Shown here: positions 1-10,100 of the stretch, piece by piece
Position numbering within the stretch: position 1 is the first letter of the stretch
Layout of the letters: each line of letters starts with the position of its first letter
Position numbers and translations under genes: made by a program
Source: Drouetiella sp036703255
GTDB taxonomy: Bacteria > Cyanobacteriota > Cyanobacteriia > Elainellales > Elainellaceae
Direction: 5' to 3'
Length of the DNA stretch: 64,000 bases
NCBI GenBank assembly: GCA_036703255.1
Contig: DATNPL010000139.1
Coordinates: 1 to 64,000, forward strand
Notes under the pieces: model-generated
The model's database searches: none
What the model was told of the DNA's origin: nothing
What the model saw: only the letters and a program-made list of their open reading frames with translations

Positions 1-25
1 AAGTGCCACGCTTTGCGTGGCACTT
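1..25. terminator. Perfect hairpin at the window edge, probable bidirectional terminator
   Basis: An 11-bp perfect stem (1-11 with 15-25) closes on the 3-base loop ttt. It lies 23 bases beyond the stop of the minus-strand GntR gene and could end transcription arriving from either side. No long T-run follows, so a terminator role is inferred from structure and position. It resembles other short-loop palindromes in this window. Confidence 0.5.
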
Positions 26-48
26 CCAAAAACAATTGCTATGAGCTG

Positions 49-1056
49 CTACTCTAGCCCTAGTTCGCGCTTCAGTAAGCTAATCGACTTTGCCCCAATG
101 TAGTTTTCGCAGCAGATTAGATTGGGGGCACGAATCAGATCATCTCTGGCAACGCTAACCGCCGCCTTGACCGCGCTACAGCTCACCTGATCGAAGCTAA
201 AGACGGTCTGAGCGCTACGGACGATCGCATTCAAGCGATAGTTATCATTGGCTTGGGCCGTCATAATCAGCAAGCTTTCGCCCCGCAGACTGTAGACAAT
301 TACCTCCGAAGCTCTCAGGATTCCAGGGCTGAGGCTCACCAACCCCAGGCAGCTATCTTTAGGCAGCTTTAGCAGCTTTTGAATCTCTTGAGCATAGTCA
401 TAAATGTCGATCGGAATGACCCGTACAGATTTGGGAGAGGCGATCGCCTCTGCTTCTCCAATGAAATAGCGGCTGGTCACGACTGTGCCCGATCGCGCCT
501 GATCCAAGACCTGAGCCAGCTCTTCCATCGGCACAAGCTGCACCGGAATATTGAGCGCCTGCTCTAGCTCCTGCACCATTAGCTCTCCCACGCCGATGTC
601 TTGCGTCGGCACCGTTACTAGCACACGGGCGCTACACCGCAGCCGCCAATCAATTTCTGCCAGAAACAGCTCCCGTGCTTGGGTCAGCGAGCAGCCTTGC
701 CCCAACAGCTCATCCAAGCTGCGCTGCACCAGCTTATGGGCTTCAGGGTGCTGATCCATAATGGGCGAGGGCGATCGTCCCTTAGCACTGCCGCCTTCAT
801 CTCCCTGTGCCCGCACGTAAATGCCAGAACCCGCCTGAGCATCGACAATACCATCTTCTTCGAGCTGGCGATAAACCTTGCTAATGGTGTTGCGGTGCAG
901 CCCTGTCTCCATTGCCAGTTGCCGAGTGCTCGGCAAGCGATGCCCCGGCGGATACTGACGAGAGGCGATCGCAAAGCGAATTTGACTATAAAGCTGCGAA
1001 GATGCAGGGATATCGCTATCCGGTTGAATATGAAACCGAACCATCGAAGCCTCCAC
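49..1056 (-). CDS. GntR-family transcriptional regulator
   Basis: A 335-residue protein with an N-terminal winged-helix GntR domain at about residues 15-85. Family hallmarks are visible: the stretch around PPGHRLPSTRQLA, a recognition helix with RNTISKVYRQLEEDG, and the wing ending GSGIYV. The C-terminal 230 residues are not a MocR aminotransferase (far too short) and do not clearly match the FadR or HutC effector domains; they contain alternating alpha/beta sequence such as ARVLVTVPTQDIGVGE. This form is common in cyanobacteria, but its ligand is unknown to me. An internal Met at residue 5 (base 1044) is an equally good start. The gene is divergent from the amidohydrolase/hydrolase pair across 378 bases, so it may regulate them; that is inference from position only. 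Confidence 0.85.
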   Translation of the reverse strand: MEASMVRFHIQPDSDIPASSQLYSQIRFAIASRQYPPGHRLPSTRQLAMETGLHRNTISKVYRQLEEDGIVDAQAGSGIYVRAQGDEGGSAKGRSPSPIMDQHPEAHKLVQRSLDELLGQGCSLTQARELFLAEIDWRLRCSARVLVTVPTQDIGVGELMVQELEQALNIPVQLVPMEELAQVLDQARSGTVVTSRYFIGEAEAIASPKSVRVIPIDIYDYAQEIQKLLKLPKDSCLGLVSLSPGILRASEVIVYSLRGESLLIMTAQANDNYRLNAIVRSAQTVFSFDQVSCSAVKAAVSVARDDLIRAPNLICCENYIGAKSISLLKRELGLE

Positions 1057-1434
1057 GGTGCTCTGGCCTGTAACTGAGCGGCTGCCCCAACCTTTGGCAG
1101 CATTCCAACATAGGACTTATCAGAATAAGCCTTTGTTGAAAACTACTGCAATTCTAATAGCGAATTGCTGGACTCTAAGTGCTGGACGCGAATTGCTAAA
1201 CTTTTTATCTCCCCGCTTTGGGATTAGGTCAAAAAAGATCAGGTCAAAAAAATCAGGATGCAGCTAGCGAAATCAGGATGGCACCCATTAACGAAGTAGA
1301 AACCACCCTGGAATGATCTGAAAGAAATGATTCCGGAGACAATATTCTCTAGACTTAATATCCTCCGGACTCTTGATTATTTCATGCTTTGTGTGCAACT
1401 GGAATGACGATCGCCTATCTCTTCAATTTCTTCT
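1057..1434. other. Intergenic region between divergent gntR and amidohydrolase genes
   Basis: No gene is supported here. The region has short direct repeats around 1224-1280 (two copies each of aggtcaaaaaa-like and aaatcaggatgg-like strings). It also has an inverted repeat tccggag/ctccgga at 1332-1338 and 1373-1379 enclosing AT-rich DNA. These are possible regulator-binding sites in a divergent promoter region. No confident -10/-35 pair was identified. Confidence 0.4.
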
Positions 1435-2502
1435 ATGAAAATTAAGCTGTTTAAAGTGCCGCAGGGTAGCCCAGATGACCTGAGTGCGCTGGCTGAACTG
1501 ATTCAAAATCAAAGCCTAGATCCCACAAAAATTGTGGCGATTTTGGGCAAAACAGAAGGGAACGGCTGCGTTAATGATTTTACGCGCGGGTTTGCTGTGC
1601 AAACTCTGAAGACGTATCTCAAGGCTCTATATAGTCAGGCAGGACTCGATCCGGCCAGCGCTGACTCTATTGTTTATGTCATGTCAGGCGGCACCGAAGG
1701 CGTTTTGAGTCCTCATTTGACTGTGTTTACCCGCGAGGCCGTTCCGGTAGAGCAGCCGCGCCACTGGGGTTTAGTGCTGGGCGTTCGCCATACGCCAAAC
1801 TTTTTGCCTCAGCAGATTGGTACATTAGCGATGGTTGATGCCGTGGCAAAGGGGGTTCAGGCGGCGATCGCTGAGGCAGGGCTAGCGAAAGCCGACGTGC
1901 ATTTTGTCCAGATCAAATGTCCCTTGGTGATGGCTTCAGAGGTCGGTGCCCTGGCGCAAAGCAGCTACCAATCGATGGCCTATTCACGCGGGGCGGCAGC
2001 GCTGGGAGTGGCGATCGCCCTTGGGGAAGTCGATCGCGATCGCCTGACTCAGGCTGATATTTGTGCCAACTATGATCTCTACTCTGCGGTGGCTTCTACC
2101 TCGGCGGGCGTCGAGCTGCGAAACTGCGAAATCTTGGTCTTGGGCAATGCAGCGCATTCGGCCAGCAATTACGTGATTCACCATGCCACCATGCGTCATG
2201 CTCTGGATGTAGAAGCTGTGCAGCAGGCGATTGCGCAAACGGGGCAAGGGCGATCGCATATTGTCAATGTGTTTGCCAAGGCAGAAGCCGATCCATCAGG
2301 CTTGATTTTGGGACGACGACATACCATGCTGGACGACTCAGATATCAACCATACCCGCATGGCGCGTGCCGTCGTGGGAGCCGTGATTGCGTCGGTGGTG
2401 CAAGACCCGATGGTGTATGTGTCTGGCGGCAGTGAGCATCAAGGCCCAGCGGGGGGCGGCCCGGTGGCGGCAATTGCCAAAATTAGCGAAACTGCAACCT
2501 AG
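1435..2502 (+). CDS. Ring-opening amidohydrolase, cyanuric acid amidohydrolase/barbiturase family
   Basis: A 355-residue protein of the AtzD/TrzD/barbiturase family, which hydrolyses cyclic amides such as cyanuric acid or barbiturate. The family fold has three similar repeats, each supplying a Ser-Lys pair. All three are visible here: Lys39 (ILGKTEGN) with Ser84 (VMSGGTEG), Lys161 (VQIKCPL) with Ser221/223 (ASTSAGVEL), and Lys282 (VFAKAEADPSG) with Ser330 (VSGGSEHQGP). Length matches the family (about 350-370). No clear Shine-Dalgarno precedes the ATG. The dienelactone hydrolase starts 28 bases after the stop, suggesting co-transcription. The physiological substrate in cyanobacteria is not established; a cyanuric-acid or pyrimidine-like ring is inference from the family. 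Confidence 0.85.
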   Translation: MKIKLFKVPQGSPDDLSALAELIQNQSLDPTKIVAILGKTEGNGCVNDFTRGFAVQTLKTYLKALYSQAGLDPASADSIVYVMSGGTEGVLSPHLTVFTREAVPVEQPRHWGLVLGVRHTPNFLPQQIGTLAMVDAVAKGVQAAIAEAGLAKADVHFVQIKCPLVMASEVGALAQSSYQSMAYSRGAAALGVAIALGEVDRDRLTQADICANYDLYSAVASTSAGVELRNCEILVLGNAAHSASNYVIHHATMRHALDVEAVQQAIAQTGQGRSHIVNVFAKAEADPSGLILGRRHTMLDDSDINHTRMARAVVGAVIASVVQDPMVYVSGGSEHQGPAGGGPVAAIAKISETAT

Positions 2503-2530
2503 AGAACACTCGTAACGACCCAAACACCGC

Positions 2531-3271
2531 ATGACTAATCCAAGCATTCGCACGACTAACACGCAGGTTGCCAACGGCGACCTGCAAATTGCCGCCTATC
2601 TAGCGGAGCCGACGATCGCCACGATTCAAACTTTTCCGGCCATTGTTGTCCTTCAGGAAATTTTTGGCGTAAATGCCCATATCCGTGATGTCGTTGATCG
2701 CTTTGCCCAGGCTGGATATGTGGCGATCGCCCCTGCCCTTTATCAGCGTCTTGCCCCCGGCTATGAAAGCGGCTATGAACCCGAAGATATCAAGCAAGGG
2801 CGGATTTACAAAGACCAGACCCGAGCCGATGATCTGCTGGCCGATATTCAAAGTACGATCGCCTACTTGCAGACCTTGCCCTCTGTAAAACCGGGGGCGA
2901 TCGGCTGTATTGGGTTTTGCTTTGGGGGACATGTTGCCTATCTGGCGGCGACCCTGCCCGAGGTGAAGGCGACGGCCTCTTTTTATGGGGCAGGCATTCC
3001 TACTTTTACGCCCGGTGGCGGTGAACCGACGATTGCCCGCACAGCTGAGATCACAGGCAAGCTCTACGCTTTCTTTGGCCTGGAAGATGCCAGCATTCCG
3101 CCTGCCCATATTGAGCAAATTGAGGCAGAACTCCAGAAGCACCAGGTAATCCACCAAATCTTTCGCTATGCCGGGGCCGAGCATGGCTTTTTCTGCGATC
3201 GCCGTCCTGTCTATAATCCTGCTGCTGCTGCCGATGCCTGGACTCACGTTCAAGCTCTGTTCGACCTTTAG
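2531..3271 (+). CDS. Dienelactone hydrolase family protein
   Basis: A 246-residue alpha/beta hydrolase of the DLH type, which uses a Cys-Asp-His triad. The nucleophile elbow GFCFGGH is near residue 130, the acid is probably the Asp in FFGLEDASIP, and the His lies in GAEHGFFCD near residue 219. The N-terminal LQEIFGVNAHIRDVVDRFA is also typical of the family. DLH homologues hydrolyse small lactones or esters, and the exact substrate cannot be read from sequence. It lies 28 bases downstream of the ring-opening amidohydrolase, so both may process one ring-opened compound; this is inference. Length is normal for the family. Confidence 0.9.
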   Translation: MTNPSIRTTNTQVANGDLQIAAYLAEPTIATIQTFPAIVVLQEIFGVNAHIRDVVDRFAQAGYVAIAPALYQRLAPGYESGYEPEDIKQGRIYKDQTRADDLLADIQSTIAYLQTLPSVKPGAIGCIGFCFGGHVAYLAATLPEVKATASFYGAGIPTFTPGGGEPTIARTAEITGKLYAFFGLEDASIPPAHIEQIEAELQKHQVIHQIFRYAGAEHGFFCDRRPVYNPAAAADAWTHVQALFDL

Positions 3272-3323
3272 GGCTGAGAACCTGACTCTTTATCTTTTGT
3301 TAATCGGCTTCCTGAGCGACTCT

Positions 3324-3332
3324 TGCTATAAT
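3324..3332 (+). promoter_or_regulatory. Extended -10 promoter for the Nif11-like gene
   Basis: The sequence TGcTATAAT is a perfect extended -10 element, about 35 bases before the ATG at 3368. No -35 box is spaced correctly, which extended -10 promoters tolerate. It would give the small Nif11-like gene its own transcript, separate from the hydrolase pair. Confidence 0.5.
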
Positions 3333-3367
3333 TTTGGCGATCTTGCCAAACCAGGGGTAATTTCGCT

Positions 3368-3760
3368 ATGGCAACTGCGACCGTTCTCAAATTCATGCAA
3401 AAGACGGCGGAAGACGAGGCTTTGCGCCACCAGCTTGAAACATTGCTGGGTGTGGGCGATGGCAACATCAGCAGCGAAGCAGAGCTAGACTCAGCCGAAA
3501 CAGAGGCTCTCAAAGGCGAACGCGCGCCAGTAGTGGCGGAGTTTGCCTCGCAGAATGGATTTATGTTTTCAGTAGATGATTTGGTGGCGGTGGTAGACGC
3601 TTTTCAAAAGCACCAGTCAGGTGAGCTGTCAGATGATGCTTTTGCGGCACTCATTGGCGTATCTGTTATGGACGACGCTACAGGCGATCATGCCCCTCAT
3701 GTGGCAAACCCGCTGAAGCGATTGACCAAGTACATCAGCAAGACCTATCTGGGACTCTAG
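3368..3760 (+). CDS. Nif11-like small protein
   Basis: A 130-residue acidic protein. Its N-terminus (KFMQKTAEDEALRHQLE) and the later segment EFASQNGFMFSVDDLVAVVDAF match the two helices of the Nif11 fold, known from nif gene clusters and from leader peptides of ribosomal natural products. The usual leader ends in Gly-Gly or Gly-Ala before a Cys-rich core; this protein has no Cys at all and no such core, and instead ends in a basic tail (NPLKRLTKYISKTYLGL). No modification or export enzyme lies nearby. It is therefore more likely a free-standing Nif11-fold protein of unknown function than a natural-product precursor. Confidence 0.7.
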   Translation: MATATVLKFMQKTAEDEALRHQLETLLGVGDGNISSEAELDSAETEALKGERAPVVAEFASQNGFMFSVDDLVAVVDAFQKHQSGELSDDAFAALIGVSVMDDATGDHAPHVANPLKRLTKYISKTYLGL

Positions 3761-3855
3761 GCGGGAGTCGCAAGAACAACTGGGGCAGCGTCATGATCCT
3801 TATAGGAGACACGAGTCTTGTGGGAGAGAGGTGGCTCCTATTCTCCCCCAGATCT

Positions 3856-5550
3856 CTAGTGAGGCGCGATCGCGTAATCGATCAGATTAACAAGCCGCTG
3901 CCTCAGCGTTTCTAGCCCCAGCCGCTCTCCAGCCGAGATGAAAATGGCTTGGGGAAATTCCTCTTGGGCAAATGCCAGGGTATCGCTATCGACCTGATCA
4001 ATTTTGTTGAAGGCCAATAGCGCAGGGCCAGGCGTAATCGGCATCTCGGAAAGGATTTTCATCACCGATCGGATCTGGCTTTGCCATGCCGGATGAGACA
4101 AATCCACCACATGCAGCAGGGCATCGGCTTCTGTCACCTCCTCTAGGGTGGCGCGGAAGGCATCCACCAGCGAAGGCGGCAAATCGTGAATAAAGCCCAC
4201 CGTGTCTGTGAGAATGATGCCGATTCCTTCCTGTGTTTTAGGATGCGTGACGTTGAGCCGCCGCGTTGTGGGGTCAAGGGTGGCAAAGAGCTGATCGGCA
4301 ATGTAGACTTCGGCATTGGTTAGGGCATTCATCAGCGTAGACTTGCCCGCATTGGTGTAGCCAACAATGGCGATCGAGGGCACCTCCTGATGCTGCCGCT
4401 GCTGTCGCATGCGCGATCGATGCGCCTGAAGCTGATTTACCTCCTGCTGAAGGCGCGTGATCCGGCGCTGAATGGCGCGACGTTCAGTTTCCAGCTTGGT
4501 TTCACCTGGCCCCCGCGTGCCAATGCCGCCGCCCAAGCGAGACATAGAGCGCCCCCGCCCAGACAGACGCGGCAAGGTGTATTCTAGCTGTGCCAGCTCG
4601 ACCTGGAGTTTCCCGGCACCCGACTGCGCCCGTTGGGCAAAGATATCTAAGATCACCTCGGTGCGATCGACCACTCGAACGCCAATTTGCAGTTCCAAAT
4701 TTCGCACCTGAGCCGGAGACAGATCGCGATCGAACACAATTAAATTCGCGCCTACTGTTTGCGCAGAAAGGGCAATCTCTTGAACTTTTCCTTCCCCCAC
4801 TACAGTCTGGGGATGAGGCTGAGAGCGCTTTTGCCGCAACACTTGCAACACTTCGCCGCCCGCTGTTTCTACCAATCGCGTCACTTCAATAAGCCCGTCC
4901 TGGAAGCGCTGGCTGCTTGTGCGATCGGTCATTAAGCCCACCAAGAGGACGCGATCGCGGCCAACATCGACCTGTTGCGCCACAAACTCTCGGCGAAATT
5001 CTTCCTCCAAACTTTCTGTTAAGCCCAAAAAGTCTTGCTGGGTTAGCACCTCTAGGCTGAGGGAAGGAGAAACCGTCCAATGCGCCTCAGGGTGAGGCAC
5101 AAGATGCGCCAAGTAAGTTTCTTTGATGTAGCCAGTAGCGCCCCCGCCACGTCGCTCAAAGCCGCCACCCGATAGCGTTAGCATCACCAGGGCATCCAGC
5201 CTTTGCAGCGCCATTGCCGTCAAGGTAGACTCGCTAGGGGCTTCCATCTTCAGCTGTGTGGCCACACAGCGAATACCGCTCAACCGTTCGGCACCGTAGC
5301 GAGGCAACTCCGATGGCGGAATCTGAGTCTGCCGCACAGTGCCGACTCCTACCCGAATCACCTGTCCCCGACGGTTGATATAGGCGCAAAGGGGTTGAGA
5401 AATTTCAGTGCTAATGGCGGCTAGGCGTTGCGCAAACTCTGGCGTGGTCAAACAATCACCCGGCAGTCGCTGATGATACAGCCGCTGTAACTGTTTGAGT
5501 TGGTTGGGTTTTAAGCCTTGGAGCTGTCCGTAAATAGTTTCGATTGACAC
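3856..5550 (-). CDS. hflX: GTPase HflX
   Basis: HflX is a ribosome-binding GTPase that splits or rescues stalled ribosomes. The protein shows the HflX domain with a glycine-rich linker (RLSGRGRSMSRLGGGIGTRGPGETKLE) and then the G domain: G1 GYTNAGKST, switch ATLDPTTRR, G3 DTVGFIHDLP, G4 NKID. I chose the GTG at 5550 (protein begins VSIETIYGQLQG) because cyanobacterial homologues, as I recall them, start at this motif. An upstream ATG at 5652 would add 34 residues of low-complexity character, for 598 in total. Even so, the N-terminal region is about 150 residues longer than in E. coli HflX, which is usual for cyanobacteria. It stands alone, convergent with the Nif11-like gene. Confidence 0.93.
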   Translation of the reverse strand: MSIETIYGQLQGLKPNQLKQLQRLYHQRLPGDCLTTPEFAQRLAAISTEISQPLCAYINRRGQVIRVGVGTVRQTQIPPSELPRYGAERLSGIRCVATQLKMEAPSESTLTAMALQRLDALVMLTLSGGGFERRGGGATGYIKETYLAHLVPHPEAHWTVSPSLSLEVLTQQDFLGLTESLEEEFRREFVAQQVDVGRDRVLLVGLMTDRTSSQRFQDGLIEVTRLVETAGGEVLQVLRQKRSQPHPQTVVGEGKVQEIALSAQTVGANLIVFDRDLSPAQVRNLELQIGVRVVDRTEVILDIFAQRAQSGAGKLQVELAQLEYTLPRLSGRGRSMSRLGGGIGTRGPGETKLETERRAIQRRITRLQQEVNQLQAHRSRMRQQRQHQEVPSIAIVGYTNAGKSTLMNALTNAEVYIADQLFATLDPTTRRLNVTHPKTQEGIGIILTDTVGFIHDLPPSLVDAFRATLEEVTEADALLHVVDLSHPAWQSQIRSVMKILSEMPITPGPALLAFNKIDQVDSDTLAFAQEEFPQAIFISAGERLGLETLRQRLVNLIDYAIAPH

Positions 5551-5652
5551 GCTTGACCAGAGTAATTGGTCTTCAAAGTTGAAGTTATACCCTATTGTAC
5601 CGAGGGTTTTTTCAATCTGTGTAGAGTCCCTAATGGTTTTTAACAGACGCAA

Positions 5653-7130
5653 GATCTGCGCAAACAGTGTTGCTTAACCGCATTGAACAGCTCTTGACCG
5701 TAGGCTATGGCCGTAGATCTAGAGTCAAGAGATGAATGCTATTGGACGCAAATGTTTTGAGAGGGTCGATCGAAGTTCATGCCTATTAAGGCAAATTACT
5801 GACCTCTGCTTTTAACCGATGCAGTCAATTTCGGTCAATCCGCCAAAAAACGCTATCTTCTGCGCCAGTTGTACGTTTCAGCAGAAAATAATTCTCTTGA
5901 GTCTGCCATGCTACCTCGTATATTTACAGATCTGGACGGATCAGCCCTACTTTTTGGTATTGCTGTGATACTTTTCTAGGTTTGTGAGGCAAAGTTTGCC
6001 AGCGACCTATAGGAAATAGATATCAATCCTCAATTAATAAGGATTTATCCATAATTAAATCTGTTTAACTTCAAAGAATGGTTGGAGTCTGCGGTGGATG
6101 ACAACCCATTTCTGCATGAATTTGGCTCAGCTTCATGCTCATCGCTTTATCATTCCTTCATATAGCTTCATCGCAACTTCATAGTTATCTGTTGTTGCCC
6201 AGTAGCCTCTCAGAAAATTTACGGAGTCATCACAGATTTCCTAGGGAAAGAGTCAATCAGTCTCCTAATTTCTATGGAGAAGTATGGCATCTATTTAGAT
6301 CTAGGTAATGAGGTTGCGTACTTTGACGGGACAGTTCCTAATTGAAGAAAAAGCGGTTCAAGAAGTTGATACTCAACAGCTTTTAGACAACCAAAGGTCG
6401 ATGACATGAGGGTTCTCACCCCCTTGGACAACCCCCTTCTTTTTAGATATCTTCAATTTAAGTAGATAAGAATCATTGAGATATTTACCGAAATGAAAAT
6501 TTCTTGTTTCTAGAACACTTTTCTCAACTTAGTTTGAATAAAAGTAGAAAGAAGAGCGTTCTATCCATTCACCAGAAAGCTACATAGAGTTTCCTTCTGT
6601 CTACAGCTATTCTGCTGAATAAAACACTGGACGAAACAAAGGCGGCAGAGGTGAAGATGAGGCTGGCTCACAAACATTTAGTTTTAGGAGTCTTTTGAAC
6701 CATCTATTGGCGATCGCTCTAGGCGCCCGTTTGGCAACTGAGCATCGTTTAGAGTCGGGCTGAGCATTCGCTTGTCTCATTCATCTCTAACTGCTGATTG
6801 ATCGCTTGAAAATCTCCCTCTTGAGAGCCTTAAAACTCTCTATATCAACGTGTGTACGCAGTCATCTATTTAGATAAGAACTTACAAGCAGAAGACTTAA
6901 AGCCTCCTGCTTGTAAGTGAGATTGCCAGTGAAAATCTGCGCCATTGGCGTCATCGATCTGCTGCGGGATGAATGAGGAAGATTAGCAAGAATGCAATAC
7001 GCAGAATTAGACATAACTCATGTTTAAGTTCGTCTATCTACAAATTTTTATTTAAACAAGCTTTGCGCTTTCGTAATTTTCAAACAGAAGAAACTTACGA
7101 GCATTAAATAGCTTTGGATGAGGTATATCG
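5653..7130. other. Long gene-free region upstream of the caspase-WD40 gene
   Basis: Nearly 1.5 kb has no convincing coding sequence on either strand. It is AT-richer and poorer in GCGATCGC than its neighbours. Visible elements are a 13-base direct repeat catctatttagat (near 6288 and 6864), several short cttcat repeats around 6130-6180, and an 11-bp inverted repeat at 6881-6917. It could be a long 5' leader, a decayed gene or the site of an unrecognised RNA. No known RNA family was recognised. Confidence 0.4.
6881..6917. repeat. Inverted repeat upstream of the caspase-WD40 gene
   Basis: The arms cttacaagcag (6881-6891) and ctgcttgtaag (6907-6917) form an 11-bp perfect stem with a 15-base loop. 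It sits about 215 bases before the caspase gene. It could be a terminator, operator or leader structure; no T-run follows on either strand. Confidence 0.45.
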
Positions 7131-10100
7131 ATGTCACGGGATGCTCTGGTTGTTGGAATTAATACGTATAAGTTTATGGCAGGTTTGCAAGCGCCTGCCC
7201 AAGACGCGGAAGCGATCGCCCAACAGCTTCATACCTACGGAGAATTCAGGGTGCATCGGTTGCCAGAGGTGATTCAATCTGGTAAACCTCAAATCGGGAT
7301 TAAAACAGCCATTACGCTACGGGAGTTAGAAACATCTCTCGTGAATTTGTTTAAGCCCAAAGGCAGCACAATTCCGCATACGGCACTCTTCTATTTTTCA
7401 GGACATGGCATTCAGCGTGAGGTGGGTATTCAAGAGGGATACTTGGCGTTGAGTGACTCTAATCCCGACAAAGGTATCTACGGTTTGTCGCTATTTTGGC
7501 TGCGGCGACTGCTGCAAGAAAGCCCTGTGCGTCAGCGCATCATTATTTTAGATTGCTGCCATAGCGGCGAATTTCTCCACTTCCTTGAAGCTGATCCGGG
7601 CGCACGTCCGGGCACCGATCGCCTATTTATGGCAGCTTCCCGCGAATATGAAACTGCCTATGAATCGCTAGAAAGCCCCTACAGCATTTTTACCCAGGCT
7701 ATTCTGACGGGGCTAGACCCCAGCCGAGTGGCGGCCGGAGCGGTCACTAGCCACTCTCTGACAGATTGGGTCAGCCACCATCTCAAGGACGAAATTCAGC
7801 AGCCTTTATTTGAAAGCTCGGGTAGCGAAATTATTCTGACGCGATGCGAAGGCGGCAAACCTCTTGCCCCTAAGGCACAAAAAACCAGCAGTATCTGTCC
7901 CTATCGCGGCCTGGAATGTTTTGATGAGCACCACAGCGAGTATTTCTTTGGGCGAGAAGATCTAACGTTAGAGCTAGTGACAAAGCTTCAGAGCGATCGC
8001 TTTGTGGCCGTTGTTGGGGCTTCAGGCATTGGCAAATCTTCTCTCGTCCGAGCGGGTCTTGTCGCTACCTTAAAACAACGTGCCCCGCTCCAGTGGCGAA
8101 TTAAGTTTCTGACGCCGGGTGAGCATCCCCTCAAAAGTCTGGCTTGCGCTTTTATTGATCCCAATCTGGGTGGCTTAGAACGAGCAGAGCAGCTACGCCG
8201 AGCAGAGACTTTTTTGCAGGACGGTAGCAGGGGCTTGGCGCAATTGGTGCAGGCCAGTTTGCCTCTGGAAACGACAAGTGCCTCTGGAACCGTTCGGCCT
8301 CGCCTGCTGCTGATCATTGATCAATTTGAAGAAGTTTTTACTTTGTCGAGGGGTTCTCGGGCAGAACAGGAGCGCCAGCAGTTCTTCAATTGCCTGATGG
8401 GGGCTTTGGCAACCGACAGCGCCCTCAGCGTGGCGATCGCCCTCCGGTCTGATTTTCAGTCTAAGTGCGCCCTCTATGAAGGGTTGGCTCAAAACATTGA
8501 GCAACATGGTGTGGTGGTCAATCCGCTCAAGTATGAGCAAATTAAGGCAACGATTCTCAAGCCCGCTCAAAAAATTGGGCTGGTCTGTGAGCCAAGCTTG
8601 GTCTACAACATGATGCTAGATGTAATTGGGGCACCAGGAGAGCTGCCGCTTTTGCAGTACACATTGCTAGAACTCTGGAATCATCGCCGTACCGGGGCTG
8701 AGGGTGCCGTAGCGCGACTGACGCTGGAGGCATATCAGGAGTTAGGGGGCGTGCGCGGAACATTACAAAAACGCGCCTCTCATGTCTTTAATCAGCTCAC
8801 GCCAGAGGAACAGCAGGTCGCTAAACGGATTTTTCTGGCGCTCACCCAGCTTGGGGAAGGTACAGAAGATACCCGCCGTCGGGTGATGAAGTCTGAATTA
8901 GTCAGCGCAGCCTTTCCGATCGAGCTGGTTGAGCAGGTATTAGAGAAAATGGTGGCGGCAAAGCTTGTTGTCACGAGCCATGACGATGGACAGCGATCGC
9001 CTGGAATCCCAGATGAGTACAGAGCTGTAGCGATCGCAAACTCTAAAGTTTTGGATTGCACAAGCTCAGGCTCAACAGGCTTGGGTTCAACAGGCTCAGG
9101 CTCAACAGGACTCAACCCACGCTTGACTGGGGAACGGGTAGATGTTGTGCATGAAACCCTCATTCGCCATTGGGGACTGCTGCGAAGCTGGCTGGATGAG
9201 AGTCGAGATATGATGCGACGAATGCGGCGGTTTGAGCAGGCGGCTCAAGAGTGGGATAGCGTTGGACGACCTGCGGGAGAGTTGCTACTGCATGGCCTGC
9301 GCCTTAGAGATGCCGAGGACTTTCAACGTACCCACGCCCATGAACTCTCGGCTTTGGCACAAGCCTACATAGCTGCCAGTCATGCTGAGATTCGTCGTGC
9401 CAGACGCGAGTCTCGGCAGTTGCGAGTTGCAGTCCCTACAATTTTGCTCGTAACCTTGGCAGCCGTTTTGAGTCAGTATCGTGGCACCGTCCATTCTCAG
9501 GTTGAGAGAGAGCAGCAGGTTCAGCTTGCAACTGCGCGAGAAAGGGCAGCGATCGCCCAAACCATTCTGCAAGACTCCAGCAGCGACCCCATGACAGCAC
9601 TATTGGTCAGCCGCTTGGCCGCAGAGTCGGGCAGTGCTAACTACGAAACTCAATCTAGCCTGCGTGCTGCCTTAAAGGATTTGCGTCTTCAGCTTGAGCT
9701 ACAGGGGCACAAAGGCGCTGTGCATCAGCTTGCCTTTAGTCCCGATCGCCGTCATTTAGCGACCGCAGGAGCCGATGGCACGTTACGGCTTTGGGTGATT
9801 GATGCTCAAACTATTTTGAACACCCCTCTGCAACCCGCCCAACTGCTCTCATGGGCAGAACCCCATCAGGAAAAGACAGCCATTGAGGCGATCGCCTTTA
9901 GTCCTGATGGGGGGCAGGTCGCGGCAATTGCGCATCATTCGCCACGGGTCAAAATTTGGTCTGTGGAAACTGGAAAGGTGAGACTGCAACTCATCAGTTT
10001 GGCTCCCGTCAAACAGGTGATATTTAGCCCTAACGGCAAATGGATTGCAACGGCGCAGAGCGATCGATCGATTTCTCTCTGGCAAGCGGATACTGGGAAA

